This document shows, in pieces, positions 31,952-40,597 of a DNA stretch of 64,000 nt. Position 1 is the first letter of the stretch. Each line of letters starts with the position of its first letter. Below the pieces are notes generated by a model, which was not told where the DNA came from, did not search any database, and saw only the letters and a program-made list of their open reading frames with translations. The DNA is from Oscillospiraceae bacterium (lineage in GTDB: Bacteria; Bacillota; Clostridia; Oscillospirales; Oscillospiraceae). The stretch spans positions 1 to 64,000 of the forward strand of contig SVMI01000006.1 of the NCBI GenBank assembly GCA_015067495.1, in the 5' to 3' direction. Made by a program: the position numbers and the translations under genes.

Positions 31952-34405
31952 ATGAAGCTGAAATTTGAAATAACCGGCATGACCTGTGCCGCATGTGCTG
32001 CCCGGGTGGAAAAGGCGACAAAAGGTATTCCGGGCGTATCGGATGTGCAGGTGAATCTGCTGAGCAACTCTATGACGCTGGAAGCATCCGATGCTGCTGT
32101 ATCCGCAGAAGTGATCAGCTGTGTCACCGCCGCCGGCTATGGCGCACGACCTGCCGGTGAAAAACCGAAGCTGGCGCAAACGGAAGAGACCGACCACCGC
32201 CTTGCGCGGCTCATCAGCAGCGGTTGCCTTCTGGTAGTTTTGATGTATTTTACCATGGGACACATGTTCGGTCTTCCGTTGCCTGCTTGGTATCACGGTG
32301 AGAAGAATGCAATGGTTGCCGCGCTTGTGCAGCTGCTTCTGACCATGCCTGTGATCGTGCTGAACCGCTCTTATTATATCCGGGGTCTGAAGGCTTTATG
32401 GCATCGCAGCCCCAATATGGACACCTTGATCGCCGTCGGTTCCGGCGCTGCGCTGCTTTACGGCATCATGGCGGTGCTGCGTATGGCGTATGCTATAGGT
32501 CACGGGGATTGGGAAACCGTTGGTTTTTATGGGAAAAACCTCTATTTCGAGTCTGCGGCGATGATCTTGACCCTCGTATCCCTCGGAAAGTATCTGGAAC
32601 ACCGGGCAAAGGGCAAGACCGGCGATGCCATCCGCGCGTTGATGGATCTTCGTCCCGCTACCGCTACGGTACTGCGTGACGGCGAAGAGCAGACGATCCC
32701 CGCAGATCAAGTGGTGGTCGGAGATGTGATCCTCGTCCGTTCCGGCGGACGTATCCCCGTTGACGGGATCGTTTTGGAAGGTCATGCCGCGGTGGATCAG
32801 AGTGCCCTGACCGGCGAAAGCGTACCTGTGGATATCAAAGCCGGCGACAGCGTTTCGGCGGCGACCATCAATACAGAGGGATTCCTGAAGCTTCGCGCCC
32901 AAAAGGTCGGCAAGGATACCCTTTTGCAGCAGGTCATTGACCTTGTGGAGGAGGCGGGCAATTCCAAAGCACCCATCGCAAGACTGGCGGACAAGGTCTC
33001 GGGCATTTTTGTGCCGGTGGTCATGACGATCGCAGTTGTGACCTTTGTCGTTTGGATGCTTTTGGGACATGGATTGGAGTTCTCCCTGACCTGCGCTATT
33101 TCCGTGCTGGTGATCTCGTGTCCCTGCGCTCTGGGGCTTGCGACCCCGGTGGCGATCATGGTCGGTACGGGCAAGGGTGCTTCCATGGGCGTGCTGTTCA
33201 AGAATGGCGACGCGCTGGAGCAGCTGCACCGCGTCAATACCATCGTGCTGGACAAGACCGGCACGCTTACCACCGGCAAGCCTGTTGTGACGGATATTCT
33301 TCCCGAAGCAATCTCCGCTGACGGGCTGCTGGGATTGGCTGCTGCTTTGGAGCAGCCCTCGGAGCATCCCTTTGCAAAGGCAATTCTTAAAAAGGCAGAG
33401 GGAATGCAAATCAAGCAGGCAACGGCTTTTGAGACGCTCCCCGGCAGAGGTGTCAGTGCCTATGTGGACGGTGTCTGTTATCTGGGCGGCAACAAGGCAC
33501 TGATGGAAGCCCATGGTATCTGCGTTCCCGATCATTCGGAGCTTTCTGAGCAGGGGAAAACACCGCTGTATTTTGCCGCTAAAGATGGCACCTATCTCGG
33601 CGCGATCGCCGCGGCGGATGTGCTGAAGGATGACGCGGTCTCCGCAGTCAAGGCGTTGCATGAGCTGAAACTGCAGGTCGTAATGCTGACAGGTGACAAT
33701 GAAAAGACAGCCTCTGCCATTGCCAAAAAGGCGGGAATTACGGAAGTGATCGCAAATGTCCTGCCTGCTGACAAGGCAGGTGCGGTAAAAGCCCTGCAGG
33801 AAAAAGAAAGACGTGTTCTGATGGTCGGCGACGGCATCAATGATGCGCCGGCTCTGGTAACTGCCCATGTGGGTATGGCGATCGGCGCGGGTACGGACAT
33901 CGCCATGGAATCGGCGGACGTGGTGCTGATGGGCGACTCCCTGAACGCCATCGCCAATGCCATCCGCCTGAGCAAGGCGGTATTGCGCAATATCCGGCAG
34001 AATCTGTTCTGGGCATTTTTCTATAACTGCCTTGGAATCCCAGTGGCGGCAGGCGTGCTGTTTTTGCCCTTTGGCATCCAGCTCAGCCCCATGATCGGTG
34101 CTGCCGCTATGAGTATGAGTTCTGTTTTCGTTGTGACCAATGCCCTGCGCCTGCGCCGCTTCAAGGGTTCAGGTACAGCACCCCAAATTGAAAAGGAGAA
34201 GATCGAAATGACAACGGTTCTGAAAGTAGAAGGTATGATGTGTCCTCATTGCAAGGCGATGGTAGAAAAGGTCTGCAAGGCAGTACCCGGTGCAACGGAT
34301 GCCCTGGTTGACCTGCAGGCAAAGAATGTTACCGTATCCGGCAACGCGGATCGTGATGCCCTTGTAAAGGCAATCACGGATGCCGGCTATGAAGTGGTCG
34401 GCTGA
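31952..34405 (+). CDS. copA: copper-exporting P1B-type ATPase with C-terminal CopZ-like domain
   Basis: This 817-residue P1B ATPase pumps copper out of the cytoplasm. It has an N-terminal metal-binding domain (GMTCAACAARVEKA, CxxC) and the transmembrane CPC metal site (VISCPCALGLATPV). The TGES motif, phosphorylation motif DKTGTLTTGKP, SEHPFAKA and MVGDGINDAPAL are also present. After the usual end of CopA (VVTNALRLRRFK) there is a linker and a second HMA domain with MMCPHCKAMVEKVC, like a free CopZ chaperone. A perfect internal binding site suggests that this domain is also made separately. The next gene, truA, overlaps the stop codon. Confidence 0.93.
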   Translation: MKLKFEITGMTCAACAARVEKATKGIPGVSDVQVNLLSNSMTLEASDAAVSAEVISCVTAAGYGARPAGEKPKLAQTEETDHRLARLISSGCLLVVLMYFTMGHMFGLPLPAWYHGEKNAMVAALVQLLLTMPVIVLNRSYYIRGLKALWHRSPNMDTLIAVGSGAALLYGIMAVLRMAYAIGHGDWETVGFYGKNLYFESAAMILTLVSLGKYLEHRAKGKTGDAIRALMDLRPATATVLRDGEEQTIPADQVVVGDVILVRSGGRIPVDGIVLEGHAAVDQSALTGESVPVDIKAGDSVSAATINTEGFLKLRAQKVGKDTLLQQVIDLVEEAGNSKAPIARLADKVSGIFVPVVMTIAVVTFVVWMLLGHGLEFSLTCAISVLVISCPCALGLATPVAIMVGTGKGASMGVLFKNGDALEQLHRVNTIVLDKTGTLTTGKPVVTDILPEAISADGLLGLAAALEQPSEHPFAKAILKKAEGMQIKQATAFETLPGRGVSAYVDGVCYLGGNKALMEAHGICVPDHSELSEQGKTPLYFAAKDGTYLGAIAAADVLKDDAVSAVKALHELKLQVVMLTGDNEKTASAIAKKAGITEVIANVLPADKAGAVKALQEKERRVLMVGDGINDAPALVTAHVGMAIGAGTDIAMESADVVLMGDSLNAIANAIRLSKAVLRNIRQNLFWAFFYNCLGIPVAAGVLFLPFGIQLSPMIGAAAMSMSSVFVVTNALRLRRFKGSGTAPQIEKEKIEMTTVLKVEGMMCPHCKAMVEKVCKAVPGATDALVDLQAKNVTVSGNADRDALVKAITDAGYEVVG
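34208..34405 (+). CDS. possible separately translated CopZ-like copper chaperone (in frame within copA)
   Basis: The last 65 codons of copA form a complete HMA domain of CopZ size, starting MTTVLKVEGMMCPHCKAMV. AAAAGGAG lies 9 bp upstream of this in-frame ATG, which is as good as any binding site in the window. Internal initiation would give a free chaperone besides the fused form. The alternative is a former separate copZ gene that lost the copA stop codon while its old start signal persists. Which is true cannot be settled from sequence alone. Confidence 0.45.
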   Translation: MTTVLKVEGMMCPHCKAMVEKVCKAVPGATDALVDLQAKNVTVSGNADRDALVKAITDAGYEVVG

Positions 34406-35139
34406 TGCGAAACATCAGACTTCATATCTGCTACGATGGCACCCGCTACAAGGGGTGGCAGCGACTGACCGGCACTGACAATACCGTGCAGGGAAAGCTG
34501 GAGCATACACTATCCCGCATTTTGGGGGAGAAGATCGAGCTTTCCGGCAGCGGTCGCACCGACGCCGGGGCGCATGCTGTGTGTCAGGTTGCCAATTTTC
34601 ATTGTGAAAGCGAAATGCCCTGCGCGGATATTTTGTCCGCACTGCGGCGGTATTTACCGGAGGACATCGGCATAGACTCGTGTCAGGAAGCAGCACCCCG
34701 CTTTCATGCCCGGCTCAACTGCACACGCAAGACCTATCGCTACCGCATCTGGAACAGCGAACGACCCTGCGTCTTCGAAAGAAGATTTGTTTATATTCTT
34801 CCTGAGAAGCTGGATGTTCAGAAGATGAACGCTGCGGCTGCGAAATTACTGGGCGAGCATGACTTTTCCGCCTTCTGTGCCAATAAAAAGATGAAAAAAT
34901 CAACGATCCGGCGTATCGATGACATTCAGATCTTCCGCGACGGCGAGGAGCTTGTATTCTTCTTTACGGGAAACGGATTTCTGTACAACATGGTGCGCAT
35001 CGTGGTCGGCACACTTCTGGAAGTAGGCCTCGGGAAAAGAGAACCTGATTCGATCACTGCGCTGTTCGGCGCAAAACGTGAGCAGGCAGGACCGCTTGTT
35101 CCCGCACAGGGCTTGTGCCTGATGGAGGTAGAGTATTGA
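34405..35139 (+). CDS. truA: tRNA pseudouridine(38-40) synthase TruA
   Basis: This 244-residue TruA modifies uridines 38-40 in the tRNA anticodon arm. It starts MRNIRLHICYDGTRYKGWQR and has the catalytic Asp in SGRTDAGAHA, plus TRKTYRYRIWN and FLYNMVRIVVGTLLEVG. Its ATG overlaps the copA stop (TGATG), an unexpected coupling of copper export with tRNA modification that is probably only positional. Confidence 0.95.
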   Translation: MRNIRLHICYDGTRYKGWQRLTGTDNTVQGKLEHTLSRILGEKIELSGSGRTDAGAHAVCQVANFHCESEMPCADILSALRRYLPEDIGIDSCQEAAPRFHARLNCTRKTYRYRIWNSERPCVFERRFVYILPEKLDVQKMNAAAAKLLGEHDFSAFCANKKMKKSTIRRIDDIQIFRDGEELVFFFTGNGFLYNMVRIVVGTLLEVGLGKREPDSITALFGAKREQAGPLVPAQGLCLMEVEY

Positions 35140-35477
35140 ACATTCAGATATTCGGCAAAAGCAAATGCTTTGATACGAAAAAAGCAGAACGCTATTTTAA
35201 GGAGCGCCGCATCAAATTCCAATCCATCGACCTGATCCGATTCGGAATGTCAGGCAAGGAGTTTGACAGTGTCCTGCGCGCTGTCGGCGGCATCGACAAC
35301 CTGATCGATTGGGATTCCAAGAGCGATCAGATCGCGTTGATGAAATACATGGACGACAAGGGTGCAAAGGAGGATAAGGTCTTTGACGATCCTTCCCTGA
35401 TGAAGACGCCGATCGTCCGAAACGGCAAGCAGGCAACAGTCGGCTACTGCCCGGAGATCTGGGCAACATGGGAATAA
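35136..35477 (+). CDS. ArsC/Spx-like reductase family protein
   Basis: This 113-residue thioredoxin-fold protein of the ArsC/YffB/Spx family starts NIQIFGKSKCFDTKKAERYF with a single N-terminal cysteine (CFDT rather than CxxC). KTPIVRNGKQATVGY is the usual C-terminal cis-Pro region. It starts with TTG inside the truA stop region, with ATGGAGG 7 bp upstream. The family includes arsenate reductases and regulators. With one cysteine and no ars genes nearby, the function is open. Confidence 0.85.
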   Translation: MNIQIFGKSKCFDTKKAERYFKERRIKFQSIDLIRFGMSGKEFDSVLRAVGGIDNLIDWDSKSDQIALMKYMDDKGAKEDKVFDDPSLMKTPIVRNGKQATVGYCPEIWATWE

Positions 35478-35483
35478 TACGAA

Positions 35484-35516
35484 AGCAGCTTCCCCGATGG
35501 GGAGGCTGCTTTTTTG
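35484..35516 (+). terminator. terminator of the copA-truA operon
   Basis: A 12-bp stem AGCAGCTTCCCC / GGGGAGGCTGCT (one G-T pair) with loop GAT is followed by TTTTTT. Confidence 0.88.
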
Positions 35517-35529
35517 CAAGGAGGATGTT

Positions 35530-36903
35530 ATGGAACAGATTCTGGAGAAGATCAATGCCTTTGTTTGGGGCGCGCCTGCTCTGCTGGGGATATTGGGCGT
35601 CGGAATTTACCTCACGATTCGGACGGGCTTTTCGCAGCTTCGCTTGCTTCCAAAAGCGATCCGAACATTCCTGAGCGCGTTCACCGCCAAGGGGGAGAAA
35701 TCCGGCACGGTTCGACCCTATCAGGCGTTGTGTACCGCGTTGGCGGCAACAGTTGGAACAGGAAATCTGGCGGGTGTTGCCGGCGCGATGGCAATCGGTG
35801 GTCCGGGAGCGATCTTCTGGATGTGGATCTGCGCCATTCTCGGCATGATCCTGAAGCTGGCGGAGGCGACTCTTGCGGTGCGTTATCGCACACGGGATGA
35901 AAAGGGAGAGATCGTTGGCGGACCGATGTACATGATCAAAAAGGGTCTTCACAAGCGTTGGCATTTTCTTGCGGGGCTGTATTGCTTTTTCGGTGTGGTT
36001 GCGGCATTTGGCGTGGGGAGCGCGACGCAGGTCAATGCGGTGATCGGCGGAGTCAATCAGGTGATCTGCGCATGGGGCGGCCGGGAAACACTGCAGGGGA
36101 ATTTGATAATGGGGATCATGTTGAGCCTAACTATGTGCGCTATTTTGCTTGGAGGAATGAAAAAGATCGGACGGGCAGCAGAAAGCCTTGTTCCTTTTGC
36201 ATCTGCCGGTTATCTTCTGTTGGGTGTTGGTGTCTTGATCGCACGGTCGCAGATGCTCCCTGAGGCACTGTCCGCCATCATAACGGGCGCATTTACGCCC
36301 CGCGCGGTAACCGGCGGGGCAATCGGATCGGTGTTTACAGTCCTGCGGATCGGCGTGTCACGGGGCGTCTTCACCAATGAAGCGGGAATGGGTACGGCAG
36401 GGATCGCCCATGCGGCGGCTGACGTGGAGCATCCGGTGCAGCAGGGATTGATGGGGATCGTGGAGGTGTTTCTGGATACCATTGTGATCTGCACGATGAC
36501 GGCACTGGTGATCCTTGTCAGCGGCGTGCCGATCCCATATGGAACGGATGTAGGCGTGACGCTGACCACCCAAGCCTTTGCCGCAATCTACGGCGACTGG
36601 GTGGCGGTGGTGCTGGCAGCAGCACTATGCTGTTTTGCCATTGCAACGGTTCTGGGATGGGGGCTGTATGGCGCCCGCTGCGCACAGTTTTTATTTGGTA
36701 CAAACGTGTGGAGGCGGTTTGTTTATTTGCAGGGCATTGTCATTGTGATCGCGGCAGTTTTGAAAACCGGCACGGTGTGGCTGCTCTCGGAAATTGTGAA
36801 CGGGATCATGGCAATTCCCAATCTGATCGCCCTTCTTGCCCTCACCCCGGAGCTTGTTCGACTGCTCAAGGATTACCGTCTGCGATTCTGCACATCTCCA
36901 TAA
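35530..36903 (+). CDS. sodium:alanine/glycine symporter (AGCS family)
   Basis: This 457-residue membrane transporter has about ten hydrophobic segments. Family motifs are GTGNLAGVAGAMAIGGPGAI (about residue 78), FWMWICAILGM, GGPMYMI and the SRGVFTNEAGMGTAGIAHAA segment. It couples alanine or glycine uptake to sodium or protons. The ATG at 35530 has an AAGGAGG site. It is bracketed by terminators, and no promoter was recognised in the short upstream gap. Confidence 0.93.
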   Translation: MEQILEKINAFVWGAPALLGILGVGIYLTIRTGFSQLRLLPKAIRTFLSAFTAKGEKSGTVRPYQALCTALAATVGTGNLAGVAGAMAIGGPGAIFWMWICAILGMILKLAEATLAVRYRTRDEKGEIVGGPMYMIKKGLHKRWHFLAGLYCFFGVVAAFGVGSATQVNAVIGGVNQVICAWGGRETLQGNLIMGIMLSLTMCAILLGGMKKIGRAAESLVPFASAGYLLLGVGVLIARSQMLPEALSAIITGAFTPRAVTGGAIGSVFTVLRIGVSRGVFTNEAGMGTAGIAHAAADVEHPVQQGLMGIVEVFLDTIVICTMTALVILVSGVPIPYGTDVGVTLTTQAFAAIYGDWVAVVLAAALCCFAIATVLGWGLYGARCAQFLFGTNVWRRFVYLQGIVIVIAAVLKTGTVWLLSEIVNGIMAIPNLIALLALTPELVRLLKDYRLRFCTSP

Positions 36904-36908
36904 AAAAG

Positions 36909-36960
36909 AAATAACCCTCAGATCTGTTACTACTTCCTTCGTAACATCTGAGGGTTATTT
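36909..36960 (+). terminator. long terminator hairpin after the AGCS gene
   Basis: A stem of about 20 bp (AAATAACCCTCAGAT then TGTTAC, pairing with GTAACA and TCTGAGGGTTATTT; one bulged base) has a 10-nt loop. Confidence 0.8.
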
Positions 36961-37261
36961 CCCTAAGTGTGCAGGTTCAATCATTGGTTAACCTCGCTTT
37001 CTGCAGATTTTGCTGCTCTTTCCTTTTCTAAGTGGCTTCCAAATCAATTCCTTTATTATCGTTTTCGAGAAATTGAGAATATCGGGAAGGGGAACGAAAG
37101 AGCATTTTGTTGATTCCTATCTATATTAAATGATTGGAACCACCTCCCTGTGTCTATATGATACCTCACCGCAAGCCCTTTTTCAAGATGGAAGGTTTCA
37201 TAAAAATAAGACCTTTCAATCATACAAAAGGGAGAAAATGGTAAACAGATCGAAATAAGCA
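36961..37261. other. intergenic stretch without a recognised gene
   Basis: These 300 bp are A+T-richer than their surroundings. They contain no convincing reading frame, tRNA, riboswitch or T-box core. A 75-codon minus-strand frame at 37056-37283 is phenylalanine- and serine-rich, lacks a binding site and resembles nothing known. I see nothing further in this stretch. Confidence 0.5.
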
Positions 37262-37291
37262 TTGACAGAGCACTATATGGCATGATAAAAT
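37262..37291 (+). promoter_or_regulatory. promoter of asnA
   Basis: TTGACA at 37262, an 18-bp spacer and TAAAAT at 37286-37291. The leader to the GTG start is about 70 nt. Confidence 0.65.
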
Positions 37292-37362
37292 AAATTTGTT
37301 GGGCGGTCGTGAGACTGCCATGTTTTTTATCAATTTCTTCCTATGGAGAGGACGGATGCTCT

Positions 37363-38370
37363 GTGAACAAAATCTACATTCCCGAAGGTTACCGCGCCAA
37401 TCTGGATGCCTACGACACCCAGCGGGCGATCGCCTACATCAAGGAGACATTTCAGCAGGAATTTGCCAATGCGTTGAACCTCAAGCGCGTGTCCGCTCCG
37501 CTGTTTGTCACGGAGGAATCCGGTCTGAACGATAACCTTAATGGCTACGAGCGTCCTGTTTCCTTTGACGTGCCGGCTGTGGGTGAGGATGCCCAAGTTG
37601 TACATTCCCTTGCAAAGTGGAAGCGCCTTGCGCTGAAGCGCTATGAGTTCAGCGTCGGCAATGGTCTTTACACCGATATGAATGCTATTCGCCGGGATGA
37701 AAGCCTTGATAACATCCACTCCATCTACGTTGACCAGTGGGACTGGGAGAAGGTCATCACCCGTGAAAACCGCAATCTTGACTACCTGAAGCTGATCGTG
37801 CGTGCCATCGTCCGTGCCATCTGCGACACCAACGACAGACTGCATGTGCGTTTTCCGCAGCTGCGTGTTGACCTTGACAGAGAAGTATCCTTCATTACCA
37901 CCCAAGAGCTGGAGGATCTGTATCCCGACCTGACCGGCTCTGAACGGGAGACCGCTTACGTCAAGGATCACCATACCGCCTGCATCATGCAGATCGGCGG
38001 CAAGCTGAAGTCCGGCAAACCCCATGACGGACGCGCCCCGGACTATGATGACTGGAAGCTCAACTGTGACATCTTTTTCTGGGATGAGGTGCTGGGTCGC
38101 GCGCTGGAGATCTCCTCTATGGGTATCCGCGTGGATGCGGAAGCACTTCGCTACCAGCTGAAGGAACGGGGCTGTGAAGAGCGTGCAAAGCTGCCCTTCC
38201 ACAAAATGCTCCTGAATGACGAGCTGCCCCTGACCATCGGCGGAGGTATCGGTCAATCCAGACTCAGTATGCTGATGATGGGCTGCTGCCACATTGGTGA
38301 GGTGCAGTCCAGCATCTGGGACGCACAGACCGTGGAAGCCTGCCAGAAAGCCGGCATCCGCCTGCTGTAA
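37363..38370 (+). CDS. asnA: aspartate-ammonia ligase (asparagine synthetase A)
   Basis: This 335-residue ammonia-dependent asparagine synthetase is a class II tRNA-synthetase-like enzyme. It has VSAPLFVTEESGLNDNLNG, the VHSLAKWKRLAL segment, DMNAIRRDE, DQWDWEKVI and the C-terminal GGGIGQSRLSMLMM motif. The start is a GTG, with GGAGAGG 11 bp upstream; no in-frame ATG fits. Full family length. It is monocistronic between a promoter and a strong terminator. Confidence 0.95.
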   Translation: MNKIYIPEGYRANLDAYDTQRAIAYIKETFQQEFANALNLKRVSAPLFVTEESGLNDNLNGYERPVSFDVPAVGEDAQVVHSLAKWKRLALKRYEFSVGNGLYTDMNAIRRDESLDNIHSIYVDQWDWEKVITRENRNLDYLKLIVRAIVRAICDTNDRLHVRFPQLRVDLDREVSFITTQELEDLYPDLTGSERETAYVKDHHTACIMQIGGKLKSGKPHDGRAPDYDDWKLNCDIFFWDEVLGRALEISSMGIRVDAEALRYQLKERGCEERAKLPFHKMLLNDELPLTIGGGIGQSRLSMLMMGCCHIGEVQSSIWDAQTVEACQKAGIRLL

Positions 38371-38378
38371 CTGAAAAC

Positions 38379-38408
38379 AAAGAGGCAGGACTGGTGTCCT
38401 GCCTCTTT
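38379..38408. terminator. bidirectional terminator between asnA and GH43
   Basis: A perfect 13-bp stem AAAGAGGCAGGAC / GTCCTGCCTCTTT with loop TGGT. The A and T runs on both sides serve both converging genes. Confidence 0.88.
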
Positions 38409-38412
38409 TATG

Positions 38413-39477
38413 TTACTCAAAATCCTCAACTTTCCATTCGCCGCACCAATGCAGCGTGGGCATCCCATTCTCAAAGGTGAAGGGCAGCCAGACATAATCG
38501 GCGATAGAGGTGTTGTTGCTTCTGTCTGACCCAAGCTCTCTCAGCCGTGCGGACGCCGCCGACCGTTCTTCTTGGGGCAAGGCAGGCGTGCAGATGGTGG
38601 CATACAGCTTTTCGATTTCGCTGTAGGGGACGTCCATGCTTTCGGGTCTCCAGCGGTCAGCAAGAGCGATATACAGATCCTTTTTGCCGGGAACGTTGAA
38701 AACGGATGTGATCTGTGAGTGATAGGATGTGTTGCTGTCATCGCCCGGATGGGGATTGCCCAGCACCGTGTAAGGTCCGTGCCATGTATCGGCAACTGCC
38801 ACCTCCGAGGGATTGGGCCAGTAGCCGGTCGTGCCGCTGGTGATGAGATAGTGCTTGTTCCCACGCAGGAAGTGGGCGGTCGCCTCCCGGACATAGGGAG
38901 GACCCTCGTGATGGGGGAAATGAGTGGAGTAACAGCCCGTTACATCGGTGTAATCCTCCGTCAGGTCGGCACAGATGGTCTCGCTGTGTACCCGTTCGAA
39001 ATAATAGTATGCCTTTCCGTCGGGGGCAACCGCCAGATCAAAATCGCCTGCACTCATGCCAAGGGGCTTGAAATCCTGATGCACGACGGTATAAGGGCCG
39101 GTGATGCAGTCTGCCGTCAGAACTGTGGACAGCTGCCCTCTTTCGCCCCGCATGACCTTGACCCAACAGACGTATTTTTGGGTCGTCTTATTGTAAATGA
39201 TGTGGGGTCTGTCCATACAGGCAGTGGGGTAGAAGGGAGATTCGGGATCGGTGCTGACGGGAATGATGATGCCCAGATCCTTCCAGTTGTAGAGATCCGT
39301 TGACTCGTACATCCGCACGCCGTTGTGCCAGCGCGTGCCATCGCCGGTGGTGAACTCCTTGTTCTCGCCGTACCAGTAGTATTTTCCATTTACGGTGATG
39401 ATCGAGCCGCCATGCGCCTGAATGCGCTTGCCGTCAGTATCCAGCCAGACCCTGCCGGGATAAAAGCGATCGTACAT
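38413..39477 (-). CDS. glycoside hydrolase family 43 protein
   Basis: This 354-residue five-bladed propeller enzyme of GH43 resembles the subgroup with RVWLDTDGKRIQAHGGSI at the N-terminus followed by YYWYGENK. DRPHIIYN, an AGDFDLAVAPDGKAYYYFE stretch and the SYHSQITSVF segment also fit. Members act on arabinose-, xylose- or galactose-containing glycans. There is no signal peptide, so it probably acts on imported oligosaccharides. No sugar transporter or regulator is next to it, so it is an isolated gene. Confidence 0.85.
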   Translation of the reverse strand: MYDRFYPGRVWLDTDGKRIQAHGGSIITVNGKYYWYGENKEFTTGDGTRWHNGVRMYESTDLYNWKDLGIIIPVSTDPESPFYPTACMDRPHIIYNKTTQKYVCWVKVMRGERGQLSTVLTADCITGPYTVVHQDFKPLGMSAGDFDLAVAPDGKAYYYFERVHSETICADLTEDYTDVTGCYSTHFPHHEGPPYVREATAHFLRGNKHYLITSGTTGYWPNPSEVAVADTWHGPYTVLGNPHPGDDSNTSYHSQITSVFNVPGKKDLYIALADRWRPESMDVPYSEIEKLYATICTPALPQEERSAASARLRELGSDRSNNTSIADYVWLPFTFENGMPTLHWCGEWKVEDFE

Positions 39478-39558
39478 AAGCCACCTCCTGCTTTTTTACG
39501 GCTATTGTAGCATGTCGGACTGGGAAGTCAAGATGGCTGTTTGCACAAAAAAACGCGG

Positions 39559-39587
39559 TTGCATATGGTGAACCTGCGTGATATAAT
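39559..39587 (+). promoter_or_regulatory. promoter of the methyltransferase-like membrane protein gene
   Basis: TTGCAT, a 17-bp spacer and a perfect TATAAT lie 21 bp before the start codon at 39609. Confidence 0.72.
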
Positions 39588-39608
39588 TTGAGAAAAGGAG
39601 GCGGTCGA

Positions 39609-40274
39609 ATGAAGTTGTTATGCAATGCATTGACCAAGTTCTTCTGCGGTCTGTTTCTGGTTGGATCGCTTATTTTCCTGCCTGCAGGAACGATTTATTT
39701 TACAAAAGGCTGGCTTTTGATCGGTCTGCTGTTTGTACCGATGCTGATCGCCGGCTTTGTAATGCTTTTCAAATCTCCCGCATTTTTGGAAAAGCGCCTT
39801 GATGCCAAGGAAAAGCAATCTGCGCAAAAGGGCGTACTTGCCGGCTCTGCGCTGATGTTTATCGGTGGGTTTGTGGTGGCAGGACTGGATTTCCGCTTCG
39901 GCTGGTCGCAGATGCCAACTGCAGTAACGATCATTGCGTCGGTACTGTTTCTTGCCGCATACGCACTCTATGCCGAGGTCATGCGGGAAAACGCCTATCT
40001 CAGCCGCACCATCCGCGTCGAAGAAGGGCAAAAGGTCGTGGATACCGGGCTGTACGGCATTGTCCGTCATCCGATGTATATGGCAACGATCCTTCTTTTC
40101 CTCATGATCCCCATCGTGCTCGGCTCGTGGTATGCGCTGATCGTCTTTGCCTTTTATCCGGCGATCATCATCGTGCGCCTGAAGGACGAAGAAGCACTGC
40201 TGGCGAAGGAGCTGGAGGGCTACACGGATTACATGCAGAAAGTAAAATACAGACTATTTCCCTATATTTGGTAA
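39609..40274 (+). CDS. isoprenylcysteine carboxyl methyltransferase-like membrane protein
   Basis: This 221-residue membrane protein has about five hydrophobic segments. It has the SAM-binding C-terminal pattern of the ICMT/PEMT superfamily: GLYGIVRHPMYMATILLF, then RLKDEEALLAKELEGYTDYM. Bacterial members are membrane methyltransferases of unknown substrate. The ATG at 39609 has an AAAGGAGG site. The gene at 40295 follows and may be cotranscribed. Confidence 0.85.
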   Translation: MKLLCNALTKFFCGLFLVGSLIFLPAGTIYFTKGWLLIGLLFVPMLIAGFVMLFKSPAFLEKRLDAKEKQSAQKGVLAGSALMFIGGFVVAGLDFRFGWSQMPTAVTIIASVLFLAAYALYAEVMRENAYLSRTIRVEEGQKVVDTGLYGIVRHPMYMATILLFLMIPIVLGSWYALIVFAFYPAIIIVRLKDEEALLAKELEGYTDYMQKVKYRLFPYIW

Positions 40275-40294
40275 ATAAGTTCGGGAGTGTTTTT

Positions 40295-40597
40295 ATGAAG
40301 AATGTGAAGATCACAGCGATCCGCAAGGCATCCTATCCTGACCTGATGGCGAAATATGAAAATCCGATCGAGCATACCTGCGACATCTCCGAAGGAGCTT
40401 CGTGGATCTCCATGAACGGAGAAAAGCCCCACGCACTGTGTCAGAGCGCGTGGGACAGCATGGAGTATTTTGTAAAAGAGCTGGCACGCGGCGGTGGAAA
40501 TTTCTATGACGGCTGGATGAAAGATCCCCATTCCGCCATGATCTCCTGCAACGACGGCTTCCGTCCCGTCAGCTTTTACATTGAAGTAATTGAATAG
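40295..40597 (+). CDS. TIGR04076 family protein
   Basis: This 100-residue protein begins MKNVKITAIRKASYPDLMAK and ends with ISCNDGFRPVSFYIEVIE. That C-terminus is typical of TIGR04076 proteins, which often carry cysteines that may bind a metal. Function unknown. A GGGAG site lies upstream of the ATG. It ends immediately before the stop codon of the convergent DUF3021 gene. Confidence 0.8.
   Translation: MKNVKITAIRKASYPDLMAKYENPIEHTCDISEGASWISMNGEKPHALCQSAWDSMEYFVKELARGGGNFYDGWMKDPHSAMISCNDGFRPVSFYIEVIE

Noticed and set aside
37056-37283. A 75-codon minus-strand frame in the gap before asnA
   Set aside because: No recognisable domain and an aromatic, low-complexity composition; it also overlaps the asnA promoter.
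36961-37362. Possible T-box or asparagine-responsive leader before asnA
   Set aside because: No AGGGTGG-type T-box core or terminator/antiterminator pair is present before the start.
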